Of a stretch of DNA of 62,245 nt, positions 49,936-59,145 are shown one piece after another. Positions within the stretch are counted from its first letter, which is position 1. Each line of letters begins with the position of its first letter. This DNA comes from Eubacterium sp. GTDB lineage: Bacteria; Bacillota; Clostridia; Lachnospirales; Lachnospiraceae. Location: assembly GCA_022764165.1 (NCBI GenBank), contig JALERM010000153.1, positions 1-62,245 on the forward strand, given 5' to 3'. The notes under the pieces are model-generated. The model saw nothing but the letters and a program-made list of their open reading frames with translations. It did not search any database and was not told where the DNA came from. The translations under genes were made by a program, and so were the position numbers.

Positions 49936-50730
49936 ATGATTACAGGGATTATCATTGCAGCCGTACTGGTAGGCGGTACCGGATTAATAATCGGACTCCT
50001 TCTGGGCGTAGCTGGAAAGAAATTTGCAGTAGAAGTAAATGAAAAAGAAGTTGCAGTAAGATCAAAGCTGCCGGGAAATAACTGCGGCGGCTGTGGATAT
50101 CCGGGATGTGACGGTCTGGCAGCTGCCATTGCGGCAGGTCAGGCTCCTGTCAACGGATGTCCGGTAGGCGGTCCGGAAGTGGCAAAAGAAGTTGCTGCAA
50201 TCATGGGTCAGGAAGTGACAGAAGGCCGTCGTATGGCAGCTTTTGTAAGATGCGCCGGTGACTGCGAACATTCCCGTAAAAATTACGTATATGATGGTAT
50301 CGAAGATTGTTCCATCATGGCATTTATTCCGGGAGGCGGAGCAAAAAAATGTAACCAGGGCTGCCTTGGCTACGGCACCTGTGTAAAAGCATGTACCTTT
50401 GATGCCATCCACATTGAAAATGGTATCGCTGTCGTTGACAAAGATAAATGTAAGGCCTGCGGCAAATGTGTTTCCGTATGTCCGCATCACCTGATCGAAC
50501 TGGTACCGTATGATCAGAAAATGAGAGTACGATGCAGTTCTCTGGATAAAGGTAAAGCAACCATGAATGCCTGCGACAATGGCTGTATCGGCTGTAAGAA
50601 GTGCGAAAAGAATTGTCCGGTACAGGCAATCACCGTAACCAATAATGTGGCTCATATCGATTATGACAAATGTACAAACTGTGGACTGTGTAAAGATAAC
50701 TGTCCGCGTCACTGTATCATTTCTCAGTGA
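49936..50730 (+). CDS. rnfB: Rnf complex subunit RnfB
   Basis: The ferredoxin-accepting subunit, 264 residues. An N-terminal transmembrane helix (about 3-25) is followed by a 4Fe-4S (Fer4-17/DUF) domain with Asn-Cys-Gly-Gly-Cys-Gly-Tyr-Pro-Gly-Cys near 49-58. Then come further cysteine groups: Cys-Asn-Gln-Gly-Cys near 139, Cys-Lys-Ala-Cys-Gly-Lys-Cys near 174, Cys-Ile-Gly-Cys-Lys-Lys-Cys near 216 and Cys-Thr-Asn-Cys-Gly-Leu-Cys near 245. Several clusters form a wire from ferredoxin to the membrane. GAGGAGGAG precedes the ATG. Last gene of the CDGEAB order, the arrangement seen in Clostridia. Confidence 0.95.
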   Translation: MITGIIIAAVLVGGTGLIIGLLLGVAGKKFAVEVNEKEVAVRSKLPGNNCGGCGYPGCDGLAAAIAAGQAPVNGCPVGGPEVAKEVAAIMGQEVTEGRRMAAFVRCAGDCEHSRKNYVYDGIEDCSIMAFIPGGGAKKCNQGCLGYGTCVKACTFDAIHIENGIAVVDKDKCKACGKCVSVCPHHLIELVPYDQKMRVRCSSLDKGKATMNACDNGCIGCKKCEKNCPVQAITVTNNVAHIDYDKCTNCGLCKDNCPRHCIISQ

Positions 50731-50750
50731 TGGATATGTAAACTGACATT

Positions 50751-50800
50751 TGAGGCAGGGTATGATTCGGATGAGTCATAGCCTGCCTCAGTGGTTTTGT
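50751..50800 (+). terminator. Probable terminator after rnfB
   Basis: TGAGGCAGG (50751-50759) pairs with CCTGCCTCA (50782-50790); an inner five-base stem TATGA/TCATA (50761-50765/50776-50780) extends it past one mismatch. The T run after it is weak (GGTTTTG). It separates rnfB from the next promoter. Confidence 0.65.
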
Positions 50801-50847
50801 CCTATTGGATGAGGACGGATACTGTTCACTCAAAAACGAACATATGG

Positions 50848-50876
50848 TTGAAATAATTAGGTGTATGTGGTATGAT
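50848..50876 (+). promoter_or_regulatory. Promoter for the NusG_II, Gx transporter and possibly ruvAB genes
   Basis: TTGAAA at 50848-50853 and TATGAT at 50871-50876 have a 17-base spacer, and TGG before the -10 gives an extended -10 element. It overlaps the first codons of the longest possible reading frame, showing that translation must begin further down. Confidence 0.75.
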
Positions 50877-50925
50877 TACCGATATCAGGCTGAGGCTGTA
50901 CCTAAATGAAAAGGACTGGAACAGT

Positions 50926-51285
50926 ATGAAAAAAAGAGATATATTCGTTGCTGTGATAATTCTTTTGGCGGCATTGCTTGTGGGTGGTGTGGGAAGGGTG
51001 TTGGAAAAACCGGCACACTACCTGAGAATTACAGTAAACGGTGATGTATATGGAATTTATGATCTGAAAGAAGATCAGGAAATAAGTATTGGAGATACGA
51101 ATCTGTGTCGGATTATGGACGGAAAAGTCCGAATGGTATCCGCAGAGTGTCCGGATCAGATTTGTGTAAAGACAGCAGAGATTTTCCGTGATGGCAGTAC
51201 GATTGTCTGCCTTCCTAATCGAGTGGTGTTGGAAGTGGTATCAGAGGTATCTGAAGAAGCTGATGTGGATGCCATAAGTTCGTGA
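50926..51285 (+). CDS. NusG domain II (DUF1312) protein
   Basis: A 119-residue protein with one N-terminal hydrophobic segment (about 8-25) and a small extracytoplasmic NusG_II domain (Leu-Arg-Ile-Thr-Val-Asn-Gly, Cys-Pro-Asp-Gln-Ile-Cys-Val-Lys near residue 78, Ile-Val-Cys-Leu-Pro-Asn-Arg near 95). The conserved Cys-X4-Cys is a feature of this family. Start is ATG 50926; the frame open from 50872 overlaps the promoter. Function unknown. In Firmicutes it often pairs with the Gx transporter gene, as here, and with flavinylated redox systems. Confidence 0.82.
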   Translation: MKKRDIFVAVIILLAALLVGGVGRVLEKPAHYLRITVNGDVYGIYDLKEDQEISIGDTNLCRIMDGKVRMVSAECPDQICVKTAEIFRDGSTIVCLPNRVVLEVVSEVSEEADVDAISS

Positions 51286-51300
51286 AAGGCGTGAAATAAT

Positions 51301-51816
51301 TTGAAACTTAAAACAGCATATATGGGATTATTGTGTGCCGCAGCGATTAATTTAGGATATATTGAATCGCTGTTTCCTGTGTTTGTAGGAATTCCCGGTA
51401 TGAAAATCGGACTTCCCAATCTTGCAATCATTATGGTACTTTATTTGTATACCTGGAAGGAAGCGCTGGCTGTTTCTGTAGCGAGAATTCTTGTGATTGG
51501 TTTTTTGTTTGGAAATGCATTTAGTATTGCATTCAGCTTTGCTGGTGGAATTCTAAGTCTTCTTTGTATGGAAACAGCAAAAAAATCGGGAAAGATGAGC
51601 TGTATCGGAGTCAGTATGGTAGGAGGCGTTGCCCACAATGCGGGGCAGATTCTTGTAGCAGTTCTTGTTGTAGAGAATATACGCGTGAGCTACTATTTTT
51701 CAGTTCTTGCGATCACCGGAATGATTACAGGAATTGTGATTGGTATTCTTGGCGGAACGCTGACTGAACGTATCAGTAAGAGTGTTATAGGAAAGGATAG
51801 AAACAGTAAAAAATGA
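51301..51816 (+). CDS. Gx transporter family protein (heptaprenyl diphosphate synthase component I-like)
   Basis: A 171-residue membrane protein with about five or six hydrophobic segments and Gly-Met-Lys-Ile-Gly-Leu-Pro-Asn-Leu near residue 34. It belongs to the family annotated as heptaprenyl diphosphate synthase component I (PF07456), now usually called Gx transporters, an ECF-S-like membrane family. Starts with TTG 51301. The pairing with a NusG_II protein after rnf suggests a role in supplying a flavin or redox cofactor, but this is inference. It overlaps ruvA by four bases. Confidence 0.82.
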   Translation: MKLKTAYMGLLCAAAINLGYIESLFPVFVGIPGMKIGLPNLAIIMVLYLYTWKEALAVSVARILVIGFLFGNAFSIAFSFAGGILSLLCMETAKKSGKMSCIGVSMVGGVAHNAGQILVAVLVVENIRVSYYFSVLAITGMITGIVIGILGGTLTERISKSVIGKDRNSKK

Positions 51817-52424
51817 TTGGTTATATCAGAGGAATATTGGAAGAAGCAGATGAACAGTCTGTTATAATAGATAATCATGGGATCGGGTATCGGATTTTTG
51901 TTCCTTCGTCGGCCTTTTCAGGTGCTCTTCCCATCGGAAAAGAAGTAAAGATTTACACCTATCTTTCTGTAAAGGAAGATGCTATGCAGCTATACGGATT
52001 TTTGACAAGAGATGACCTTCGCATGTTTCGTATGCTTCTGGGAGTCAATGGTATCGGTCCGAAAGCAGGACTTGGTATCTTATCTGCTCTGACAGCAGAT
52101 GAGCTGCGTTTTGCCGTGCTGGCTGATGATGCTGCTTCGATTGCAAAAGCACCGGGTATCGGTAAGAAGACGGCTCAGAAGCTAATTCTGGAACTGAAGG
52201 ATAAACTGAATCTGGAAGATGCTTTTGAGCAGAAACTGGCAAATCAGGCTGCCGGGGATATTTCTGCCGCAGATACAGGATCTCAGGTTCAGGAGGCAGT
52301 ACAGGCCCTGACAGCACTGGGATATCCGGGAACAGATGCACTGCGTGCAGTCAAAAAGGTGGAAGGTGCGGAATCCATGACAGTAGAAGAAATTTTGAAA
52401 GCTGCCTTAAAGAAAATGATCTGA
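51813..52424 (+). CDS. ruvA: Holliday junction helicase subunit RuvA
   Basis: A 203-residue DNA-binding protein that holds Holliday junctions and loads RuvB. N-terminal OB fold (Met-Ile-Gly-Tyr-Ile-Arg-Gly), central helix-hairpin-helix domain (Val-Asn-Gly-Ile-Gly-Pro-Lys-Ala-Gly-Leu and Pro-Gly-Ile-Gly-Lys-Lys-Thr-Ala near 108-115), and a C-terminal RuvB-binding domain (about 155-203, Ala-Leu-Thr-Ala-Leu-Gly-Tyr). Translationally coupled to the Gx transporter gene. Confidence 0.95.
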   Translation: MIGYIRGILEEADEQSVIIDNHGIGYRIFVPSSAFSGALPIGKEVKIYTYLSVKEDAMQLYGFLTRDDLRMFRMLLGVNGIGPKAGLGILSALTADELRFAVLADDAASIAKAPGIGKKTAQKLILELKDKLNLEDAFEQKLANQAAGDISAADTGSQVQEAVQALTALGYPGTDALRAVKKVEGAESMTVEEILKAALKKMI

Positions 52425-52446
52425 TAAATCATACCAGGAGTAGATG

Positions 52447-53448
52447 ATGGAAAAAAGAATTATAACAACAGATGTGATGGAAGAAGATCTGAGAATTGAG
52501 GGAAGTCTCAGACCACAGTATCTGAAAGATTATATTGGACAGGAAAAAGCAAAACAGAATCTGAAAATATATATAGAGGCAGCAAAGCAGAGAAAGGACT
52601 CTCTGGATCATGTGTTGTTTTACGGTCCTCCGGGATTGGGAAAAACTACACTTGCGGGAATTATAGCCAATGAAATGGGTGTGCATATGAAAGTAACATC
52701 TGGTCCTGCCATAGAAAAGCCGGGAGAGATGGCTGCCATATTGAATAATCTTCAGGAAGGTGATGTATTGTTTGTAGACGAGATACATCGTCTGAATCGG
52801 CAGGTAGAGGAAGTACTTTACCCTGCCATGGAAGATTTTGCCATCGATATCATGATTGGAAAAGGGGCATCCGCCCGTTCTATTCGTCTGGATCTTCCGC
52901 ATTTTACTCTGGTAGGAGCAACGACAAGGGCGGGATTGCTGACAGCTCCGCTAAGGGATCGTTTTGGTGTTATTCATCATCTGGAATACTATACAGAAAA
53001 AGAACTGCAGACGATCATCCAGCGCTCTGCAAAAGTTCTGGGAGTGGAAATCGATGCTGAGGGGGCTGCCGAGATGGCAAAACGCTCCAGAGGAACCCCA
53101 AGGCTTGCCAATCGGCTTCTGAAAAGGGTCCGAGACTTTGCACAGGTTAAGTATGATGGAAAAATCAACAAAGAAGTGGCTTCCTTTGCACTGGATTTGC
53201 TGGAAGTAGATCGATATGGACTGGATCAGACGGACCGGTATATTCTGCATACCATTATAGAGAAATTTCAGGGAGGTCCGGTGGGGCTTGATACACTGGC
53301 AGCAGCAATCGGGGAAGATGCAGGGACGATTGAGGATGTGTATGAACCGTATCTGATCAAGAATGGATTCCTTCTGAGAACACCGAGAGGCAGAATGGTA
53401 ACAGACCATGCCCGCCATCATTTGGGAATTGATGAGATTACCAAATAA
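52447..53448 (+). CDS. ruvB: Holliday junction branch migration ATPase RuvB
   Basis: An AAA+ motor of 333 residues. It has [12 protein letters not shown], Walker A Gly-Pro-Pro-Gly-Leu-Gly-Lys-Thr-Thr, Walker B Leu-Phe-Val-Asp-Glu-Ile-His-Arg-Leu and the C-terminal winged helix with Thr-Pro-Arg-Gly-Arg. Tandem ATGs occur at 52444 and 52447; AGGAG at 52436-52440 favours 52447. Confidence 0.96.
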   Translation: MEKRIITTDVMEEDLRIEGSLRPQYLKDYIGQEKAKQNLKIYIEAAKQRKDSLDHVLFYGPPGLGKTTLAGIIANEMGVHMKVTSGPAIEKPGEMAAILNNLQEGDVLFVDEIHRLNRQVEEVLYPAMEDFAIDIMIGKGASARSIRLDLPHFTLVGATTRAGLLTAPLRDRFGVIHHLEYYTEKELQTIIQRSAKVLGVEIDAEGAAEMAKRSRGTPRLANRLLKRVRDFAQVKYDGKINKEVASFALDLLEVDRYGLDQTDRYILHTIIEKFQGGPVGLDTLAAAIGEDAGTIEDVYEPYLIKNGFLLRTPRGRMVTDHARHHLGIDEITK

Positions 53449-53455
53449 AAAAAGG

Positions 53456-53483
53456 TTGTTTTTTGGGTAATTTTGTTTATAAT
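53456..53483 (+). promoter_or_regulatory. Promoter upstream of zapA
   Basis: TTGTTT at 53456-53461 and TATAAT at 53478-53483 with a 16-base spacer. A leader of about 100 bases follows to the start at 53590 and includes an imperfect inverted repeat (53542-53568). Confidence 0.55.
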
Positions 53484-53589
53484 GTATATCAGATGGAAGT
53501 GTTATATCATATGCTTCCGGGTCTTGAAACAGAATGAAAAGGACAGGCTGTGGTAATACATAGCTGTCAGGATGGAGGAATTGCCAGCT

Positions 53590-53976
53590 ATGCCAGCAAA
53601 AAACACAACGAAGGTATTAATTGGAGGAAAAATTGTCACATTAAGCGGATATGAGAGTGAAGATTATCTGCAGAAAGTGGCTTCTTATATGAATCATAAA
53701 ATTACGCAGCTCAGTGAACTTCCGGGATATAATCGTCAGCCTGTAGAGACAAAGCATACCTTGCTGAGTCTGAATATTGCGGATGATTATTTTAAGGCAA
53801 AACGGCAGGCGGAAGTTTTTGAAGAGGATTCACAGCTGAAAGATAAAGAAATGTATGACCTCAAGCATGATTTGATCGAGGCACAGATTCAGGTTGAAAA
53901 TCTTACAGCAGAAAAGGAAAAACTGATGGCACAGATCAGACAGTTGGAGACCGACATGGATAATCTGTTGAAATAA
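53590..53976 (+). CDS. zapA: Cell division protein ZapA
   Basis: A 128-residue FtsZ-bundling protein. The N-terminal ZapA domain reads Val-Leu-Ile-Gly-Gly-Lys-Ile-Val-Thr-Leu-Ser-Gly-Tyr-Glu-Ser-Glu-Asp-Tyr-Leu. The C-terminal half is a coiled coil (about 75-125). GGAGG at 53574-53578 fits ATG 53590 better than ATG 53572, which overlaps the site. Placement after ruvB and before a U32 gene is usual in this group. Confidence 0.88.
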   Translation: MPAKNTTKVLIGGKIVTLSGYESEDYLQKVASYMNHKITQLSELPGYNRQPVETKHTLLSLNIADDYFKAKRQAEVFEEDSQLKDKEMYDLKHDLIEAQIQVENLTAEKEKLMAQIRQLETDMDNLLK

Positions 53977-53986
53977 TGATAAGATG

Positions 53987-54011
53987 GGCGTGACAAAGGT
54001 CACGCTCTTTT
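53987..54011 (+). terminator. Intrinsic terminator after zapA
   Basis: GCGTGAC (53988-53994) pairs with GTCACGC (53999-54005) around a four-base AAAG loop and is followed by TCTTTTG. It is short and may be partial, since the next gene begins 25 bases later. Confidence 0.6.
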
Positions 54012-54035
54012 GCACATCTCGGCAGGAGTGATATT

Positions 54036-56267
54036 ATGGAAAAAATGAAAGATAAAAGGAAAAAAAAGGCAGAATTGCTTGCACCGGCAGGTTCGTATGC
54101 TGCTCTGGAAGCAGCCTTTCGTGCTGGAGCTGATGCTGTCTATCTGGGAGGACAAAAGTTTGGGGCCAGGGCGTACGCAGATAATCTGGACACGGACCAG
54201 ATGAAAGAAGCGATTCGATATGCTCATATACATGGCAGGCAATTATATCTGACAGTAAATACACTGCTGAAGAACAGGGAACTGAAAAAAGAATTGTATG
54301 AGTATCTGGCTCCCTATTATGAAGAGGGGCTGGATGCTGTAATTGTGCAAGATCTGGGAGTGCTGCGATTTATCCGGAGAGAATTTCCCGGTATGCATAT
54401 CCATGCCAGTACGCAGATGACGATTACCGGAGTAGAAAGCGCAAGACTATTAAAAGATGCCGGTGCTTCAAGAATCGTTACTGCCAGAGAACTGTCTTTG
54501 AAAGAAATACAGGCAATTTATCAGGAAACAGGGATAGAAATCGAGAGTTTTATTCATGGGGCATTGTGCTATTGTTATTCCGGCCAATGTCTGATGAGCA
54601 GTATGATTGGCGGCAGAAGCGGCAACAGGGGCCGGTGTGCACAGCCATGCCGGCTTCCTTATCAGGTGTACCGGAATGGGAAACGGCTCAATGATGAAAA
54701 AACAGCCTATGCACTCAGCCCTAAAGATATGTGTACCGTAAGAATCCTGTCAGATATCATAGATGCAGGCGTGTTCTCTCTGAAAATCGAAGGAAGAATG
54801 AAAAAACCGGAGTACACGGCAGGAGTTGTACAGGTTTACCGGAAATATCTGGATCGGGTTCTCGCCGGTGAAAAGAATCCGCAGGTCAGCCGGGAAGATT
54901 ATCAGATGCTTATGGATCTGTACAACCGGGATGGATTTCACGAAAGTTATTATAAAGTCCGCAATGGAAAGGATATGATGGCACTTCGCAACGAAAAGAA
55001 AACTGTCAGTGGTACAGATATTCGGGCAGAGAGAAATGAGGAATTATTTTCTCAGTTGAGAAATCATTATCTGGAAAGAAAAAAACAGGAAAAGATTAAG
55101 GGAATCTTAACTCTTTATGCGGGATGTTCTGCTATTATGGAGGTGACTTGCAGGCAATATCATGCAGTGGTGGAAGGTGCGGTGGTACAACAGGCATCGA
55201 GTCGTCCCCTGGATGAGGAACGTGTCCGGAGACAGATACAGAAAACAGGTGATACGGAATTTGTATTTGAACAGTTGGAGATTTTCATGGGAGATGACAT
55301 TTTTATGCCCATGCAGCAGCTCAATGAATTGCGTAGAAATGCCCTGGAATCTCTGGAAAGAGAGATGACAGATCCTTTCAGAAGAAAGCTTCCTGTACGC
55401 TTTGATGATCATAATACGTTTATTAGAAAAGAAGAGATTCCCCACTTGTATGCGTCAGTACGAACAGAAAATCAGTTGCAGGCCCTGTTGAAGGTAGGAG
55501 ATGTTACAGGGATTTATGCCGACTGCGGCATTTTCAGCAAAGATCGTTTTGAAGAACAGGTTACAGAGGCGTTGGAAGCGTGCCGTATGGCCGGGAAAGA
55601 ATTATATCTGATGCTGCCCCACATGGTACGTGACCATGAACTGGATGGAAGAAAAGAATTCTTCAGGATTTTGTGTGAAAAAGGGCTGCGTGGTTTTCTG
55701 GTAAGGAATCTTGAGAGTTTTGGTATTCTGAAACAGTCGGGTCTTGCGGACAGAGCAGTGCTGGATGCCAATCTATATACGATGAACGGGGAAAGTCAGT
55801 TGTTCTGGGATGAACAGGGAGTATGCCGCGATACGGTTCCGCTGGAACTGAATCAGAAGGAAATCAGTTACCGAAATAACAGTGACAGTGAGATGATCAT
55901 TTACGGTTATATTCCTATGATGATTTCAGTGCAGTGTCTGCAGAAAAATATGGATCACTGTGATAAAAAATGTGCAGTTTTGACGTTGGAAGACCGTTAT
56001 CAGAAAAAATTTCATGCAGTCTGCAGCTGTGAATTCTGTTATAATACGATTTATAATGCTTTGCCAATGTCGCTTCTGCAGGATGCGGATAAAGTCAGAA
56101 AGCTGAGAGTGTCCGGATACCGTCTGTCATTTACTGTGGAATCGGAACAGAAAACGAGAGAAATAGCAGAAAGATTTGCAGCGGTCTATATGCATGGCTG
56201 TGAGGTTAAGCCGGACTGGCTGATCGGGGAGACGACAAGAGGACATTTTAATCGCAAAGTGGAATAG
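54036..56267 (+). CDS. U32 family peptidase / RlhA-like protein with DUF3656
   Basis: A 743-residue protein. It has the U32 barrel (Glu-Leu-Leu-Ala-Pro-Ala-Gly-Ser near residues 13-20; Gly-Ala-Asp-Ala-Val-Tyr-Leu-Gly-Gly; the cysteine motif Cys-Tyr-Cys-Tyr-Ser-Gly-Gln-Cys near 178-185; Arg-Gly-Arg-Cys-Ala-Gln-Pro-Cys-Arg). It is followed by a DUF3656-type insert (about 370-470) and a second barrel-like C-terminal half with a cysteine cluster near 640-670. Members with this architecture include RlhA, which hydroxylates C2501 of 23S rRNA using an Fe-S cluster, so RNA modification is more likely than peptidase activity. Confidence 0.86.
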   Translation: MEKMKDKRKKKAELLAPAGSYAALEAAFRAGADAVYLGGQKFGARAYADNLDTDQMKEAIRYAHIHGRQLYLTVNTLLKNRELKKELYEYLAPYYEEGLDAVIVQDLGVLRFIRREFPGMHIHASTQMTITGVESARLLKDAGASRIVTARELSLKEIQAIYQETGIEIESFIHGALCYCYSGQCLMSSMIGGRSGNRGRCAQPCRLPYQVYRNGKRLNDEKTAYALSPKDMCTVRILSDIIDAGVFSLKIEGRMKKPEYTAGVVQVYRKYLDRVLAGEKNPQVSREDYQMLMDLYNRDGFHESYYKVRNGKDMMALRNEKKTVSGTDIRAERNEELFSQLRNHYLERKKQEKIKGILTLYAGCSAIMEVTCRQYHAVVEGAVVQQASSRPLDEERVRRQIQKTGDTEFVFEQLEIFMGDDIFMPMQQLNELRRNALESLEREMTDPFRRKLPVRFDDHNTFIRKEEIPHLYASVRTENQLQALLKVGDVTGIYADCGIFSKDRFEEQVTEALEACRMAGKELYLMLPHMVRDHELDGRKEFFRILCEKGLRGFLVRNLESFGILKQSGLADRAVLDANLYTMNGESQLFWDEQGVCRDTVPLELNQKEISYRNNSDSEMIIYGYIPMMISVQCLQKNMDHCDKKCAVLTLEDRYQKKFHAVCSCEFCYNTIYNALPMSLLQDADKVRKLRVSGYRLSFTVESEQKTREIAERFAAVYMHGCEVKPDWLIGETTRGHFNRKVE

Positions 56268-56281
56268 AGTGGGAGGGACAC

Positions 56282-57745
56282 GTGAAAACAGTAATTACGG
56301 AAATATCAAAATATCTGATTATCTTTACCATGATCATCTTCACATTTCAATGTTTTACGATTTTCAGGAAGCATGATCAGGAAGACAAAAATCAGGTTTT
56401 ACGCAGGCAGATCATACTGATGCTGTTTATGAATTTTATTGCCTATGCTGTGCTGTATCTTCAGACGGAAGATATTAAAATGCTGGTTATGTATGTTTCT
56501 GTACTGGCATTTATTCTGCTGGTTCAGCTTCTGTATCGTGTGATTTATAAGAAAGGAAATCTTCTGATCGTAAATAATATGTGCATGCTGCTCAGTATTG
56601 GTTTTTTGATTTTGAGCAGGCTGAAATTTGACAAGGCAATCAAACAGTTTCAGATTGTTGTACTGTCGATGGCACTGTCGTTTATTGTACCGGTTATTGT
56701 CAGAAAAGTGAAGCTTCTGAAAGACCTCACATGGCTGTATGGTATTGTCGGGATAGGATTGCTTGGTGTGGTACTCGTGTTGGCAACTATATCCGGTGGT
56801 GCGAAACTGTCAATTGAAATCGGTGGGGTAACCTTTCAGTTTTCAGAATTGGTAAAGATTACGTTTGTATTTTTTGTTGCAGGAATGCTGAGAGAGGATC
56901 AGAGTTTTAATCGGGTGGTACTTACAACTGTGGTTGCCGCTTTGCATGTAGTGATTCTGGTTTTGTCCAGAGATTTGGGAAGTGCACTTGTATTTTTTGT
57001 AGCATATATTGTTATGTTGTATGTGGCTACAAAAAAGCCTCTGTATGCACTGGCAGGTCTGGCAGCCGGGTGTCTGGCAGCTGTAGCAGCATATTTTATG
57101 TTTAATCATGTCAGACAGCGTGTAATTGCCTGGAAAGATCCGATTGCCGTGTATGATCAGATCGGTGGCGGATACCAGCTGGCACAGGGCTTATTTGGCA
57201 TCAGTGCCGGCGGCTGGTTCGGCATGGGACTGGGTCAGGGTATGCCTACAATTATCCCGGTGGTAGATAAGGACTTTATTTTTGCGGCTATCTGTGAAGA
57301 ACTGGGGGCAATTTTTGCCATCTGTATGCTTCTGGTCTGTATGAGTTGTTATCTGATGATTGTCAATGTTTCAATGAAAATGAGCAAGCCGTTTTATAAA
57401 CTGATTGCTATGGGACTGGGAGCAGAGTATGCGTTTCAGGTATTTCTTACGGTAGGCGGAAGCAGCAAATTTATTCCGCTGACAGGTATTACCCTTCCTC
57501 TGGTCAGTTATGGGGGAAGTTCAGTAATTTGCAGTATTATGATGTTTGCGATTATTCAGGGATTATATATCCTCAGGGAAGATGAAGGTGAAGAACTTGA
57601 AAGGCAGAGAAGAGAGAGACAAAAAGAAAAACGCAGAAAAAAGAAGAATGGATCCGGTGGATATGGAACGGGAAGTCACCCACAGCGGGAAAAAACACTC
57701 GAAGAAAAAATCGAAGAGCAAACCGAAAAAAGCCTCAACTGGTAA
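56282..57745 (+). CDS. FtsW/RodA/SpoVE family peptidoglycan polymerase
   Basis: A 487-residue SEDS glycosyltransferase with about 11-12 hydrophobic segments. The first ~130 residues form extra membrane helices before the typical core (Ile-Gly-Gly-Val-Thr-Phe-Gln-Phe-Ser-Glu near 183, Arg-Asp-Leu-Gly-Ser-Ala near 229, Leu-Val-Ser-Tyr-Gly-Gly-Ser-Ser near 409). The C-terminal ~75 residues are charged and Lys/Arg/Glu-rich. GTG start with GGGAGGGA. It is paired with a class B PBP in an overlapping frame, so they probably act as one polymerase-transpeptidase pair. FtsW or RodA cannot be separated by sequence here. Confidence 0.9.
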   Translation: MKTVITEISKYLIIFTMIIFTFQCFTIFRKHDQEDKNQVLRRQIILMLFMNFIAYAVLYLQTEDIKMLVMYVSVLAFILLVQLLYRVIYKKGNLLIVNNMCMLLSIGFLILSRLKFDKAIKQFQIVVLSMALSFIVPVIVRKVKLLKDLTWLYGIVGIGLLGVVLVLATISGGAKLSIEIGGVTFQFSELVKITFVFFVAGMLREDQSFNRVVLTTVVAALHVVILVLSRDLGSALVFFVAYIVMLYVATKKPLYALAGLAAGCLAAVAAYFMFNHVRQRVIAWKDPIAVYDQIGGGYQLAQGLFGISAGGWFGMGLGQGMPTIIPVVDKDFIFAAICEELGAIFAICMLLVCMSCYLMIVNVSMKMSKPFYKLIAMGLGAEYAFQVFLTVGGSSKFIPLTGITLPLVSYGGSSVICSIMMFAIIQGLYILREDEGEELERQRRERQKEKRRKKKNGSGGYGTGSHPQREKTLEEKIEEQTEKSLNW

Positions 57746-59141
57746 AGAATATGTGGTAATTGCTTATTGTTTTGTAGGGATATTTCTTGCTCTGATTGGT
57801 TATCTGGTTTATTTTAATGTGGAATTGCGCGATGATTATGCAAACAGCCCCTATAATGCCAAACGACAGGGGACTTATAAAGAAAGAGTCGTAAAGGGTG
57901 AAATTATTTCCGCAGATGGTCAGGTACTTGCCAGCACGGAAAAAGATGAAGAGGGTAATGAATTTCGTCTTTACCCTTATGAGAGAGTCTTTGCGCATGT
58001 TGTCGGATATTCTGGTAAGGGCGTCAGCGGTCTGGAACAGAGTATGAATTCTCAGCTTCTTACTTCCCATGCCAATATGGTGGAACAGGTTGAGAATGAG
58101 TTTAAAAATGAAAAGAATATCGGAGATAATATCATAACCACTTTGGATACCCGTCTTCAGCAGGCAGCCTATGATGCACTGGGAGATTACAAAGGTGCGG
58201 TAGTCGTTATGGAGCCTGATACAGGAAAAATTCTTGCTATGGTCAGTAAACCAAATTTTAATCCCAATACGATTGCAGAGGACTGGGAAGCGATTAATGA
58301 AGACGCCAGCAGTTCACGACTGGTGAATCGTGCCGCACAGGGTCTGTATCCGCCGGGTTCAACTTTCAAAATCATTACTTCTCTGGCATATTGGAGACAG
58401 AACAACACATTTGACGGATTCTCTTTCAACTGTAATGGAGAGGTAGAAAATGGCGGTTATACAATTCACTGTTACCATAATAGCGTTCACGGTCAGGAAG
58501 ATTTTCCGACTGCTTTTGCCCGATCCTGTAATTCAGCGTTTGCACAGATTGGTGTGGATCTGAATCGAGGAGAGTATAGGCAGACGGTGGACAGTCTGTT
58601 GTTTAACGAGGAACTTCCTCTGGATTTTCCATATAAGAAAAGCCGGTTCTCACTGGAAAAGAGCACTACAGATGCACTGACCATGCAGACGGCGATTGGA
58701 CAGGGAGAGACGCTTGTTTCACCCATGCATATGGCTATGATTGTCAGTGCCATTGCGAATAAAGGAAGTTTGATGCAGCCTTATCTGGTAGATCGTATCG
58801 AAACTTATACGGGTACCAATGTAAAAACTTATGAGCCGAAGGCTTATAAAAAACTGATGACGGAGCAGGAGGCATCAAAGCTGACCAGTCTGATGACGGG
58901 AGTTGTTGAGGGAGGCACTGCAGCGGCTCTTGCCGGAAGAGGATATACTGCAGCAGGAAAAACGGGAACTGCAGAACATGGAGATGTAACTTCCACCACT
59001 CCTCATTCCTGGTTTGTAGGATTTTCTAATGTGGAAGACCCGGATATAGTAGTCAGCGTGATAGCTGAAGAAGCCGGAGCAGGAAGTGAAATAGCAGTTC
59101 CTATCGCAGCAAAAATATTCGATTGTTATTATTCAGAATAA
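57663..59141 (+). CDS. Class B penicillin-binding protein (transpeptidase)
   Basis: About 492 residues. A Lys-rich cytoplasmic tail and one transmembrane helix (about 27-47) precede a short dimerisation region and the transpeptidase. Active-site motifs: Ser-Thr-Phe-Lys in Pro-Pro-Gly-Ser-Thr-Phe-Lys-Ile near residue 232, Ser-Cys-Asn near 283, and Lys-Thr-Gly-Thr-Ala near 437. The frame is open from 57546. Starts at 57648 and 57663 are possible; 57663 has GGTGG upstream, though the ribosome site is weak. The first ~83 bases overlap the FtsW-like gene in another frame. It crosslinks peptidoglycan made by the SEDS partner. Confidence 0.88.
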   Translation: MEREVTHSGKKHSKKKSKSKPKKASTGKEYVVIAYCFVGIFLALIGYLVYFNVELRDDYANSPYNAKRQGTYKERVVKGEIISADGQVLASTEKDEEGNEFRLYPYERVFAHVVGYSGKGVSGLEQSMNSQLLTSHANMVEQVENEFKNEKNIGDNIITTLDTRLQQAAYDALGDYKGAVVVMEPDTGKILAMVSKPNFNPNTIAEDWEAINEDASSSRLVNRAAQGLYPPGSTFKIITSLAYWRQNNTFDGFSFNCNGEVENGGYTIHCYHNSVHGQEDFPTAFARSCNSAFAQIGVDLNRGEYRQTVDSLLFNEELPLDFPYKKSRFSLEKSTTDALTMQTAIGQGETLVSPMHMAMIVSAIANKGSLMQPYLVDRIETYTGTNVKTYEPKAYKKLMTEQEASKLTSLMTGVVEGGTAAALAGRGYTAAGKTGTAEHGDVTSTTPHSWFVGFSNVEDPDIVVSVIAEEAGAGSEIAVPIAAKIFDCYYSE

Positions 59142-59145
59142 ACGG

